Source: CAIVAT01 sp037141055
GTDB taxonomy: Bacteria > Bacteroidota > Bacteroidia > Bacteroidales > FEN-979
Direction of reading: 5' to 3'
Assembly (NCBI GenBank): GCA_037141055.1
Contig: JBAXDH010000001.1
Coordinates: forward strand, 35,641 to 99,640
Length of the DNA: 64,000 nucleotides
Positions 1 to 7,094 of the stretch are shown one piece after another (the stretch's first letter is position 1; each line of letters begins with the position of its first letter). Under the pieces are notes generated by a model, which saw only the letters and a list, made by a program, of their open reading frames with translations, did no database searches and was not told the DNA's origin. The position numbers and the translations under genes were made by a program.

Positions 1-318
1 CAGAAACTGCGGCAATTCCTGATGAAGAATGTTTACTGGCGCGACCGGCACAGCCTCGATTGGCGGTTAAACCTGCGGGCCATCAATGAAAACCTGATGT
101 CGGTATTCGAGGGTGTGGATGTTTCAGGGAGTTATCCCGGACCTGCATTATTCATACGTGGTGGTTTATCGGACTATGTCAGGGATTCCGACCTGGATGA
201 CCTGAAAATGAAATTCCCCGGTTCAGAACTTGAAACCATTGCGAATGCTTCACACTGGGTTCACGCTGATGCTCCCGGGGAATTTTACAGCCTGGTGAAA
301 AATTTCCTCGACCGGTGA
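1..318 (+). CDS. alpha/beta hydrolase, C-terminal part (5' end outside window)
   Basis: The open frame enters from the left edge, so only the last 105 residues are visible. They form the C-terminal part of an alpha/beta hydrolase fold: a strand followed by GGLSDYV, which would carry the catalytic Asp, and about 27 residues later ASHWVHAD, which would carry the catalytic His. The nucleophile elbow lies off the window. The arrangement resembles YbfF-type cytosolic esterases (family knowledge), but the substrate cannot be told. Its stop codon directly abuts the stop codon of the convergent LiaF-like gene, with no base between them and no visible terminator. Confidence 0.8.
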   Translation, partial: QKLRQFLMKNVYWRDRHSLDWRLNLRAINENLMSVFEGVDVSGSYPGPALFIRGGLSDYVRDSDLDDLKMKFPGSELETIANASHWVHADAPGEFYSLVKNFLDR

Positions 319-1254
319 TCAGTACCGGTTGATTTCAATTTTCGAAATGGCTGTCTTGATCGTGATGAAGATTTTATTTTTACCACTTGTGAAATTTGCA
401 GTCTGGTAAATTCCGTCTCCTTTCTTTGTGAACCCGTCGAATTCTTTGCTGATCATAAATGATTCCGATTTGATCTGGCACCCCGATCCCTTCGGAACAT
501 CCACCTTGATGGATGATGCTCCTGCATTAAAGGTCATGACGGTGAGCGGGCTTTTGTCACCTATTTTTATGTCGATGGATGATGCCCCCGCATTAATGTT
601 CGTGGTGTCGATTTTATAATCCCTCAGGTCCATCTGAATCTCGGCAGCTCCGATGTCAAAATCGAGATTCCATGTTGGTTTCTCATTGAGCCGGATTTCA
701 ACTTTATTCTCATTCACGGTGTGCCTGACACCTGATTTCTCCAGTGACAGGTTGATCTGTTTCCGGCCGTTTTCATTGGATGTCGTGAGGGAGTAGTTCC
801 CGATATCCCCGGTTTTATCGAATGCGAGAAAATCGGAAGTGACACCCTGCAGGTTGAAATTGCCTGCAGAAGCCTCGAGTTTCAGTTCACCTTTGGTGAT
901 CAGGGAATCAAAGGGCACGCTCAGGTTTTGCGGCAGGTTGTTGTTTGCAGTGGTATCTTCATCGTCCTGCCAGTCTTTGTTGGAAAACCCATGGAAATTA
1001 TCAATGTGAAACCACGAGGACCGCTCTGAAATCCGGTTGAAAAAGACGGCTGTGAGCGCAAGTACGGCTACGAGTGCAACGATTTTGATGCTGTCTTTGA
1101 TGGGTAAAATTGAGATTCCCCACAGGACCAGGATCAATGGCCAGAGACTCCACAGCGCATGGAATCCGAATTCCAGCACTCCGAAATTGTTCAGCATAAA
1201 TAAAATCCCGATGGCGATCAGGATAATTGCCCAGAATACATGACGATATTTCAT
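319..1254 (-). CDS. LiaF-like membrane protein (DUF5668-type transmembrane domain)
   Basis: This 311-residue protein has three hydrophobic segments near residues 7-22, 33-50 and 57-72, matching the LiaF-type/DUF5668 transmembrane module. An extended beta-rich C-terminal half follows. That half contains two similar turns, INAGASSIDIKIGDKS and FNAGASSIKVDVPKGS, typical of the beta-solenoid-like C-terminus of LiaF and DUF4097 proteins. Members are linked to sensing envelope stress (family knowledge); the ligand is unknown. It follows the PspC-domain gene by 12 nt on the same strand, so the two are probably co-transcribed and may work together at the inner membrane. ATG start MKYRHVFW sits just before the first membrane segment. 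Confidence 0.75.
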   Translation of the reverse strand: MKYRHVFWAIILIAIGILFMLNNFGVLEFGFHALWSLWPLILVLWGISILPIKDSIKIVALVAVLALTAVFFNRISERSSWFHIDNFHGFSNKDWQDDEDTTANNNLPQNLSVPFDSLITKGELKLEASAGNFNLQGVTSDFLAFDKTGDIGNYSLTTSNENGRKQINLSLEKSGVRHTVNENKVEIRLNEKPTWNLDFDIGAAEIQMDLRDYKIDTTNINAGASSIDIKIGDKSPLTVMTFNAGASSIKVDVPKGSGCQIKSESFMISKEFDGFTKKGDGIYQTANFTSGKNKIFITIKTAISKIEINRY

Positions 1255-1266
1255 TGGTGCAGGGTT

Positions 1267-1794
1267 TTAAAATTGGTTTGAATTGCGGTTCCGTTTCGTA
1301 AAAGCGTTGAGGAGCATCCCTACTCCGGCAACAATAATGATGACAGGCCAGAGATCGCCGAAGCTGATCTGGGGGATGAGTTCGTCGGCAAGAAATAAGC
1401 CGCCCAGTGTAATGAGTACAAGGCCACCGATCAAACTGCCTTTGTTCCGTTCCCTGGTTTGCGGGGTTGGTGGCGATGCCTGCTGAGGCGTTTCAGTTGT
1501 TGAATTTTCCGCGGTTTGCCCGGAAGGTTCTGCCGTGAAATCTGTTGGCCCGGGGTTCGGCTGTTTAAAGTCCTGACCCGGTTTGTATGCTGAGGCATAC
1601 GTTCTTACAGGGTTTTCCGGGGTGACAATCCAGAGCACCAGGTAAATCAGGAAGCCGCCGCCTCCGGCAAGTGTCAGGATGACAAATGCAAGGCGCACGA
1701 GCAGCGGGTCCATTACAAAATATTCGGCCAATCCGCCGGCAACACCGGCAAATTTGCGGTCAGATGTGCTTCGATATAAGCGTTTAGGTTCCAT
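1267..1794 (-). CDS. PspC domain-containing membrane protein
   Basis: The 175-residue product opens with a classic PspC domain (residues 1-60): RLYRSTSDRKFAGVAGGLAE, then a DP-LLVRLAFV segment and a Gly-rich membrane helix ending in VTPENP. A Pro/Thr/Gln-rich linker (about 75-115) leads to a two-helix membrane hairpin (about 118-165) of the DUF5668 kind, shared with the downstream LiaF-like protein. In enterobacteria PspC is an inner-membrane activator of the phage-shock response; in Bacteroidota these proteins are uncharacterised and no pspA or pspF is in the window. Gene order on the minus strand is tatC, pspC-like, liaF-like, with a 77-nt gap after tatC. Confidence 0.85.
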   Translation of the reverse strand: MEPKRLYRSTSDRKFAGVAGGLAEYFVMDPLLVRLAFVILTLAGGGGFLIYLVLWIVTPENPVRTYASAYKPGQDFKQPNPGPTDFTAEPSGQTAENSTTETPQQASPPTPQTRERNKGSLIGGLVLITLGGLFLADELIPQISFGDLWPVIIIVAGVGMLLNAFTKRNRNSNQF

Positions 1795-1871
1795 AAAATA
1801 GATTATTTGGGTGTTTTCCCGGTTTAGACGGCATCGCGGAGAATAGGTTACAATAATATTATTACGGGATA

Positions 1872-2705
1872 CTAGCCTGCCAGCTCCTGCTTTTTCTTGT
1901 AGATCCGGGATGAAATGACAAGACTTATTTCAAAAAGGGCATACAGGGGTATGGCAACGATAAGCTGGCTGAATATATCCGGGCTCGGAGTGATAACTCC
2001 TGCGATAATAAGGATCGCAATCAGCGTATGTTTCCTGTATTTTCGGAGATATTGCGGGGTGATAATCCCGATCTTCGTCAAAAATAAAATCAGCACCGGC
2101 AGTTCGAACAACAGCCCCATCAGGAGGGTCATCATGGTGATGGAGCTCACGTACGAGGTGAGGGCAATCTGGTTCGAAACGGCGGCACTCACGGCATAAC
2201 CTCCCAGGAAATTGATCATCAGCGGGGCCGCGATGAAGTAGCTGAACAAAACTCCCAGGATGAACAGCAACGAAATGATGGTTACGGCTCCCCTTGAACT
2301 GCGGATCTCCTCTTCATTCAACCCTGGTTTGACGAACCGCCATAATTCCCATAATACATAGGGGAGTGCTACGATCAGTCCGGCTATAAGGGAGATGTTC
2401 ATGTGCGAAGTAAACTGGCCGGCCAGGTTGATGTTGATCAGCTGAAACTGCGACGGATCTATGCAAAGCGAAGGCATTGAAAGCAAATCGCCCAGTTTGC
2501 AGAAGGCCCGGTAGGTAATGAAGGTTTTTGATTTGGGAGCAAGGATGATGCCGTCAAACAATACTTCCTTGAATGCAAATGCAGCGATGGAAGTGACCAG
2601 GACAGCGATGAGAATTCTCCATAAGGTGCCTCGTAAAATATCGAGATGCTCCCAGAAAGTCATCTCCTTTTCTCCAACGTTTTCTTCTGAATCTGATTGT
2701 TTCAT
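1872..2705 (-). CDS. tatC: Sec-independent protein translocase TatC
   Basis: TatC is the multispanning inner-membrane receptor for folded twin-arginine precursors. The protein shows the N-terminal hallmark KEMTFWEHLDILR, six membrane segments, the motif PGLNEEEIR before a long helix, and a C-terminal helix near SPDIFSQLIVAIPLYALFE. A 277-residue product is given by the ATG at 2703-2705; an upstream in-frame ATG at 2753 would add a short hydrophobic stretch not usual in TatC. The later start is preferred because a TAnnTTTG promoter element (2724-2731, minus strand) lies between the two ATGs. The partner TatA is encoded separately at 9569-9793. Confidence 0.93.
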   Translation of the reverse strand: MKQSDSEENVGEKEMTFWEHLDILRGTLWRILIAVLVTSIAAFAFKEVLFDGIILAPKSKTFITYRAFCKLGDLLSMPSLCIDPSQFQLININLAGQFTSHMNISLIAGLIVALPYVLWELWRFVKPGLNEEEIRSSRGAVTIISLLFILGVLFSYFIAAPLMINFLGGYAVSAAVSNQIALTSYVSSITMMTLLMGLLFELPVLILFLTKIGIITPQYLRKYRKHTLIAILIIAGVITPSPDIFSQLIVAIPLYALFEISLVISSRIYKKKQELAG

Positions 2706-2723
2706 CCTCGTTTTTATCAGGGG

Positions 2724-2731
2724 CAAAGGTA
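2724..2731 (-). promoter_or_regulatory. Bacteroidota -7 element for tatC
   Basis: TACCTTTG on the minus strand matches the Bacteroidota -7 consensus TAnnTTTG and ends 18 nt before the tatC ATG at 2705. It decides the start in favour of 2705 over 2753. No good -33 TTTG is seen. Confidence 0.55.
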
Positions 2732-2772
2732 TAGATAAAAAAAAGTTCATCATAACGATTGGAAGAAGGATT

Positions 2773-2780
2773 TAACTTTG
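2773..2780 (+). promoter_or_regulatory. Bacteroidota -7 element for the 2805 gene
   Basis: TAACTTTG matches TAnnTTTG and lies 24 nt before the ATG at 2805. Together with the minus-strand element at 2724-2731 it makes a compact divergent promoter region with tatC. The -33 box is not clear. Confidence 0.5.
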
Positions 2781-2804
2781 TATTTTTGGATAAATAAATT
2801 CATC

Positions 2805-3065
2805 ATGGCCGAACAACGCGAAATCCTTCTTGAACAGATGCTCAAGGTGTTAAAGGATATAGAAACGAATACGTGTGATAAGCAATTCTATCCGGACACC
2901 AACCTGCTTGAAAAGAAAATCGATCACATCATCGAACTGCACGAGAAGCAGATTGAACTGCTGAAGATGCTTGACGATGACCGGTGTACGTGCAAAAAGA
3001 GTAAGTCGGGGAAACAGAAAAAGGATAAGAAGGTAAAGAAGGTCAACAAGATCAAAAAGACCTGA
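2805..3065 (+). CDS. small Lys-rich coiled-coil protein, unknown function
   Basis: I do not recognise this 86-residue protein. An N-terminal helical part (residues 1-60) has regular Leu/Ile spacing consistent with a short coiled coil. It contains a single Cys near residue 24 and a CTC pair near 62-64. The last 20 residues are almost entirely Lys with scattered Ser/Val, which could bind nucleic acid. The ATG at 2805 (MAEQREIL) is chosen over an in-frame earlier codon because the TAnnTTTG element at 2773-2780 lies between them. It is convergent with the LTXXQ-type gene; the two stop codons are one base apart. Confidence 0.6.
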   Translation: MAEQREILLEQMLKVLKDIETNTCDKQFYPDTNLLEKKIDHIIELHEKQIELLKMLDDDRCTCKKSKSGKQKKDKKVKKVNKIKKT

Positions 3066-3066
3066 T

Positions 3067-3594
3067 TCATTCACACATGCCGTTTTTACCGGTGCCCTGC
3101 CCTTTACGGTAGCGGTATTTCATTTGACCACCCTGCATGGAACATCCGTATAAATCGCGGTAAAGGGCCGACAGCCTTTGGGCTTGCTCCGGCGTGCAGA
3201 CTTTCTTCAATGCCCTGTATTGCCTGATGTTTTCCTTCTGAATTTCCAGTTGAAGCAGTGACAGGTTTAACGCCATTTTGTTTAACAGCAGGGTGTCGGG
3301 CGACTCTTTTTCCAGTTCGGTAAGAATGGATGCCCTTGTTTCTTTGACTGCCTGTGAAATGGGCCCGGCAACAATCGTATATGCGCTGTTTATTTTCGAT
3401 ACCTGCACGGTTTGTTGATCCGATAATTTCAGTTCGTCGCGGAAGGCGGCGCACTGTTGTTGCGCCGGGGTGCAGCAAGCGGCCGGAGCCTGGGACTTCC
3501 GGAAAAGAAAAAAGCTGGCAAGCGCCGAGATATTGATGATCACCAGGAACATCAGTACCCAGAAAATAAAACGGTTTCTCTGAAAAAAGTTCAT
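3067..3594 (-). CDS. LTXXQ/Spy-CpxP-type periplasmic sensor protein
   Basis: A single N-terminal membrane anchor (about residues 9-31) is followed by a helical periplasmic domain of the Spy/CpxP/CnrX type, with a CTPEQAQRLSAL stretch near residue 135 matching the LTXXQ repeat region. A Cys cluster AACCTPAQQQC follows the anchor, and Cys/Met residues near the C-terminus (YGCSMQGGQM, NGMCE) could bind metal. Related proteins sense metals or misfolded proteins in the periplasm and control ECF sigma factors (family knowledge). It lies 4 nt downstream of the anti-sigma gene in the order sigma, anti-sigma, sensor, so it probably tunes that pair. The ligand is unknown. Confidence 0.75.
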   Translation of the reverse strand: MNFFQRNRFIFWVLMFLVIINISALASFFLFRKSQAPAACCTPAQQQCAAFRDELKLSDQQTVQVSKINSAYTIVAGPISQAVKETRASILTELEKESPDTLLLNKMALNLSLLQLEIQKENIRQYRALKKVCTPEQAQRLSALYRDLYGCSMQGGQMKYRYRKGQGTGKNGMCE

Positions 3595-3598
3595 GTTG

Positions 3599-4048
3599 TT
3601 ATTTGTTTATTACCAGTGTTTTATCTTCGTCGGCGAAGTCGGAAATGAACAGGTTGGATTTCAGGAACAAAATATTTTGAGCCGAATTTCCCGGGCTGTC
3701 AGCCTGCATCTTCCCATTGCCGGCAGTATAAAACCCGATGGCGATCCCGCACAGGAGTGCGACGGCAATTGCGACAGGCTGAAGGATGCGGGTATATGTT
3801 TGGGAATGGGACCTGCCACGGCTCAGGAACTCGGTTTCGGTGCGCTGAAGCAAACGCGTGGCAGCAAACGGGCTGGGTTCACCCGCTTTTTCCTTCAGGA
3901 TGATTTCCTCAAGGGCTTTAAATTCAGCAAGCAGTTGTGCGCAGGAAGGACACGAAGCAATGTGGACATCCATGGATGCATGAAGTTCCCGGGGAAGTGT
4001 TTCCTCAGTGAAACCGAATATATTTGATTTAAATTGATCGCAATTCAT
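3599..4048 (-). CDS. anti-sigma factor with zf-HC2 (ZAS) domain
   Basis: The first 45 residues hold a zinc-binding anti-sigma motif: Cys3, then HIASCPSC giving the H-x3-C-x2-C signature. A cytosolic linker and one membrane helix (around ILQPVAIAVALLCGIAIGFY, residues 90-109) follow, then a short periplasmic tail of about 40 residues. This is the architecture of a membrane-bound anti-sigma factor that holds an ECF sigma factor until a periplasmic signal arrives. It begins 3 nt after the sigma gene stop and ends 4 nt before the LTXXQ gene, so all three are one transcription unit. Confidence 0.85.
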   Translation of the reverse strand: MNCDQFKSNIFGFTEETLPRELHASMDVHIASCPSCAQLLAEFKALEEIILKEKAGEPSPFAATRLLQRTETEFLSRGRSHSQTYTRILQPVAIAVALLCGIAIGFYTAGNGKMQADSPGNSAQNILFLKSNLFISDFADEDKTLVINK

Positions 4049-4051
4049 AGG

Positions 4052-4633
4052 TCAGGTTTTTTTATACTCTGAAAACTGGCAGACCAGGTATTTCTGCAGG
4101 TTTATCCTGGCCCGGTGAATCAATGACTCAACGGCAGGCACCCCGATTTTCATGATCTCGGCTATTTGTTTGTACGACCGGTCGTCAAACTTGCAAAGGA
4201 CGAACGCGATGCGCTGGTTTTGCGGCAAACGGCCGATGGCGGCATGCAGCAAATCACGTTTCTCTTTATCCTCCATGCCGGACTGCGAAACTGATGGTTC
4301 CGGGTCAACCCGCCCGGTGTGTTCGCCCGGATGCCGGAACAGCGATTCCAGCCGCATCATGATGCCCTGCCTTTGCTTCTTTTTAACATGGTTCAGCGAC
4401 TTGTTGACCGTAATCCGGTAAATCCAGGTTGATAATGAAGAATTTTTGTTAAACGATGTCAAGGAGCGTATGATTTCAAGGAAAATGTCCTGTGATAAAT
4501 CTTCGGCATCTTCCATGTTCCCGACAAAATAACAGGCTGTTTTGATAACCTGCCGCTGGTACTGGCTTACCAGGTGTTGAAAGGCATTGCGATCACGCCG
4601 TAAGATTCCTTCAATCAACTCAGGGTCGGTCAT
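4052..4633 (-). CDS. ECF-family RNA polymerase sigma factor
   Basis: The 193-residue protein has sigma region 2 (residues 20-90, with NMEDAEDLSQDIFLEI and STWIYRITVNKSLNHVKKK) and region 4 (about 130-185, with LPQNQRIAFVLCKFDDRSYK and VESLIHRARINLQKYL); there is no region 1 or 3, as in ECF sigma factors. It directs RNA polymerase to envelope- or metal-stress promoters when released by the adjacent anti-sigma factor. It is first in the sigma, anti-sigma, sensor run. A palindromic repeat (4670-4743) separates it from the cysteine-rich protein gene upstream, a plausible target. Confidence 0.92.
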   Translation of the reverse strand: MTDPELIEGILRRDRNAFQHLVSQYQRQVIKTACYFVGNMEDAEDLSQDIFLEIIRSLTSFNKNSSLSTWIYRITVNKSLNHVKKKQRQGIMMRLESLFRHPGEHTGRVDPEPSVSQSGMEDKEKRDLLHAAIGRLPQNQRIAFVLCKFDDRSYKQIAEIMKIGVPAVESLIHRARINLQKYLVCQFSEYKKT

Positions 4634-4669
4634 TCTGCTGGATCAGTGGGGGTGGGTCAAAAAGCCTTA

Positions 4670-4743
4670 TTCACCGCGAAGGCGCTAAGGCGCAAAAATG
4701 AATTTGTTATTTTACTTTGCGTTTTAGCGTCTTAGCGGTGAAT
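4670..4743. repeat. palindromic intergenic repeat of the 'cgc-aag' family, copy 1
   Basis: TTCACCGCGAAGGCGCTAAG and, about 50 nt on, its imperfect inverse ending in GTCTTAGCGGTGAA form a long stem with an AT-rich loop. Related copies or remnants are at 49155-49220 and 54794-54820. It sits between the cysteine-rich protein gene and the sigma factor gene and could act as a terminator or attenuator. Confidence 0.7.
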
Positions 4744-4783
4744 TCTGACTTTTGAAGCATCCTCATCAGGATGTTGTAGTGAA

Positions 4784-5212
4784 TTACTTAGAAGGTTGAG
4801 TGCCCTGGGTACAGCTCGATTTTTTTGCGCAACAATTTCCATTCTGCTGTCCTTTTCCGCAGCCTGCTCCGTTTTTCATGCCTTTCCCGTCGCAATTGCC
4901 TTTGCCCTGACCTTGCTGACAGCCGTTTCCATTTTTCATGCCTTGTCCGCAGGAGGTTCCTTTGCATTTTCCGGAGGATCCGCAGTTATCGCAAATGCCA
5001 TCGCCGTTTTTATCAGTGAAATTTTTTCCCTGGGCGCAGGCTCCCTGCGATTCGTGCTTGCAGCTTGCATCGGTGGTTTTTCCGGAGGCAACAGTAGCTG
5101 ATTTGGTTTTGGTTTTCTCGGGATTTACGGTTGAAGCAACCTGTGAGAAAGTAATCCCGCTGAAAAATACCAGCAAGGCAAAGGTCATTAAGATTCTGGA
5201 TGCAGTTTTCAT
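4784..5212 (-). CDS. secreted Cys/Gly-rich protein with DxNxDGxCD motif
   Basis: The 142-residue product has an N-terminal signal peptide (MKTASRILMTFALLVFFSG, cleavage near TFS/QVA). After a Lys/Thr-rich spacer come about 16 cysteines in a Gly/Asn/Lys-rich, low-complexity region. It includes DKNGDGICDNCG, an EF-hand-like calcium-loop pattern also seen in thrombospondin type-3-like repeats, and repeated QGMKNGNGC/KGMKNGAGC units. I do not recognise a named family. Neighbouring sigma, anti-sigma and LTXXQ genes suggest a metal-binding or redox role in the periplasm. The ATG at 5212 is chosen because it starts the signal peptide; the upstream in-frame extension is not protein-like. Confidence 0.7.
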   Translation of the reverse strand: MKTASRILMTFALLVFFSGITFSQVASTVNPEKTKTKSATVASGKTTDASCKHESQGACAQGKNFTDKNGDGICDNCGSSGKCKGTSCGQGMKNGNGCQQGQGKGNCDGKGMKNGAGCGKGQQNGNCCAKKSSCTQGTQPSK

Positions 5213-5292
5213 AGTTTGTTTGTTTAAATGTTTATGTATGGGTTTATAGACATTAGACAACAGATAATTGAAAAACTTGCGGCCGGAAGAAA

Positions 5293-6396
5293 TTATTTCT
5301 TTGTTCCGGTGCATGGGAAATCCAATACACGCATGTCGCAGCTGCCCATCTCGCAGCAAGTGTCGCATACCCGCTTGAAAACATTGAATCCGGTGAGTTC
5401 GATGTGGCCTGATTCGTAACCGCCCTTCACCGGTTCCTCCCGCATGAGGTCTGTGCTGAGATACTTCTTGTTGCAGTCGGCAAAAACAGTCACAACGGCT
5501 TTATCGGGACCGAGCTCATTCTGTATCTGCAGGGCCCCTAGAAAATTGGCCCCCGATGAAATTCCCACGGCAAGCCCGAGATGCCGGGCCAGCTTCTGGG
5601 CCAGGATGATCGAATCCCCGTCGTGAACAGCTACGATCCTGTCAAGCTGGTCGAGCTTTACGATTGCCGGGATAAACTCGTCGCTGATTCCCTGGATCCG
5701 GTGCGACCCCACTTTATGCCCGGTCGACATGGTCGGTGATTCCGCGGGTTCCAGCGGATGAACTTTCATGGATGGATTCAGCGACTTCAGGTACCGGCCA
5801 ACCCCCATGACGGTTCCGCCTGTGCCCACCCCGGCAACAAAGGCATCCGGCGTAATTCCGTGGTATCGGAGCTGATGCCATATTTCGGGACCCGTTGTTT
5901 TTTCGTGTGCTTCAGCATTGGCATCGTTTGAAAATTGCTGCGGAAGAAAAATATTGGCTTCCCTGGCGGCGATCTCTTCCGAGATCCTGATGCTACCCAG
6001 GAATCCGCCCTGTTCCTTTGACACAGGAATGATCTCTGCACCCAGGCTCTTGATGATGTCGACACGCTCTTTGCTCATCCAGTCGGGCATGATGATCCTT
6101 ACATTGTGCCCCAGTGCCTTGCCGATTGCCGCAAAAGCGATCCCGGTATTGCCGCTGGTGGCTTCTACGATGGTGTCGCCCGGCTTGATCCTGTTTTCTG
6201 CATAAGCCTGTTCGAGGATGTACAATGCCATGCGGTCCTTGATGCTGCCTGTTACATTATAATGTTCCGATTTGGCATAAATGACCCTTTTTTCGCCCCG
6301 GTATGTGAAGTTGATGGCCAGCATGGGAGAGTTCCCGATCAGTCGCCAGAGGTCCTTGAACCGGAGTTTAAGTTGATTGTCGATCGCAGTGTTCAT
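5293..6396 (-). CDS. PLP-dependent cysteine synthase family protein with Cys-rich C-terminal tail
   Basis: This 367-residue enzyme belongs to the O-acetylserine sulfhydrylase/cystathionine beta-synthase fold type II family. The PLP lysine is in TGSIKDRMA, the substrate loop is EATSGNTGIAFA, and the phosphate-binding GTGGT motif is in AGVGTGGTVMGVGRY; S/A-rich GISSGANF follows. It makes cysteine (or a related thiol) from an activated serine and sulfide. Unusually, the last 30 residues are Cys-rich (VCDTCCEMGSC then FPC), a tail normal CysK lacks. The ATG at 6396 (MNTAIDNQLK) is used; an in-frame earlier start would add a segment overlapping the promoter. It lies downstream of the sulfur operon but has its own promoter at 6447-6476. 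Confidence 0.87.
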   Translation of the reverse strand: MNTAIDNQLKLRFKDLWRLIGNSPMLAINFTYRGEKRVIYAKSEHYNVTGSIKDRMALYILEQAYAENRIKPGDTIVEATSGNTGIAFAAIGKALGHNVRIIMPDWMSKERVDIIKSLGAEIIPVSKEQGGFLGSIRISEEIAAREANIFLPQQFSNDANAEAHEKTTGPEIWHQLRYHGITPDAFVAGVGTGGTVMGVGRYLKSLNPSMKVHPLEPAESPTMSTGHKVGSHRIQGISDEFIPAIVKLDQLDRIVAVHDGDSIILAQKLARHLGLAVGISSGANFLGALQIQNELGPDKAVVTVFADCNKKYLSTDLMREEPVKGGYESGHIELTGFNVFKRVCDTCCEMGSCDMRVLDFPCTGTKK

Positions 6397-6446
6397 AAGC
6401 AGGTATAATAAACCCGGGAGGTTTTTTTTAAAGTGGTTAACGGATG

Positions 6447-6476
6447 CAAAAATAACAAAAACAGCCGTTTGAACAA
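6447..6476 (-). promoter_or_regulatory. promoter for the cysteine synthase gene (-33 TTG, -7 TATTTTTG)
   Basis: On the minus strand TTG (6474-6476) is followed after 19 nt by TATTTTTG (6447-6454), fitting the Bacteroidota layout TTTG-N(17-23)-TAnnTTTG. The start codon is 51 nt downstream. It overlaps the terminator at 6447-6501. Confidence 0.55.
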
Positions 6477-6501
6477 CCATTGCTGGCCGATCAAACGGCT
6501 G
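6447..6501 (-). terminator. intrinsic terminator of the sulfur operon
   Basis: Read on the minus strand, a perfect 11-bp inverted repeat CAGCCGTTTGA (6491-6501 with 6462-6472, spacer 18 nt) is followed by the T-rich run TGTTTTTGTTATTTTTG. It lies 40 nt after the stop of the DsrE-like gene, so transcription from the oxidoreductase gene should end here. Confidence 0.65.
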
Positions 6502-6540
6502 GAAAAGGATCTTTCAGCAAAATCCCGGCAGAGGGGATGA

Positions 6541-7041
6541 TCAGGTGAAGATTATCTGGGTCTGGAGTCCGCCGCACATTTCATAGAACTGGCCAACGGT
6601 GAGTACATCTTTTACTCCTTCCCATAAATCGTCCTTCTTCAGCTTGAACATATCCATGGCCAGTTTGCAGGCGAAAATTTCCCCGCCGCCTGCTTCGATC
6701 ATCTCCAGGAATTCTTTTACCGGCGGAATGTCCAGTTTTTCCATCTGGCTTCTCATCATGGCCGAAACGCCGGTTTCGACGCCCGGAAGCATTCCGAGCA
6801 CCGTCGGGAAGGGCAGCCCCCCGGGCATGCGCATGGCAGGGTTGCCAACAGTTCCGGTGTGAAGGCTGTTCATGGTTTTTTTTGTGATTGCATCAAGGCC
6901 GAAAAATGTAAAGAAGATCTTGGTTTCAATACCTTCCATTACAGCGCCGTTGCCCATTACCAATGATGCGTAAACATCCTCAAGGGTGCCTTTGGCACAG
7001 ATGAGGCATACTTTCTTGATAGGAAATTCTTCGATTGCCAT
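6541..7041 (-). CDS. DsrE/DsrF-like (DsrE2-type) sulfur-carrier family protein
   Basis: The 166-residue protein has a DsrE-fold pattern: an N-terminal strand with CLIC, then the long helix GTLEDVYASLVMGNGAVMEG, FFTFFGLDAI, and a C-terminal strand-helix with GGEIFACKLAMDMF. The Cys in FACKLAMDMF corresponds to the usual active Cys of DsrE2-like proteins, which carry persulfide sulfur (family knowledge). Further Cys are in YEMCGG. It follows the TusE-like gene by 53 nt. The ATG at 7041 gives MAIEEFPIKKV; an upstream in-frame codon adds a His-rich extension that is not typical. The probable role is intracellular sulfur transfer together with TusE. Confidence 0.85.
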   Translation of the reverse strand: MAIEEFPIKKVCLICAKGTLEDVYASLVMGNGAVMEGIETKIFFTFFGLDAITKKTMNSLHTGTVGNPAMRMPGGLPFPTVLGMLPGVETGVSAMMRSQMEKLDIPPVKEFLEMIEAGGGEIFACKLAMDMFKLKKDDLWEGVKDVLTVGQFYEMCGGLQTQIIFT

Positions 7042-7094
7042 GGTATCAGTTTTTAAATGTGGATGTGCATGCAGGAGCACATGGACCTTTTTTT

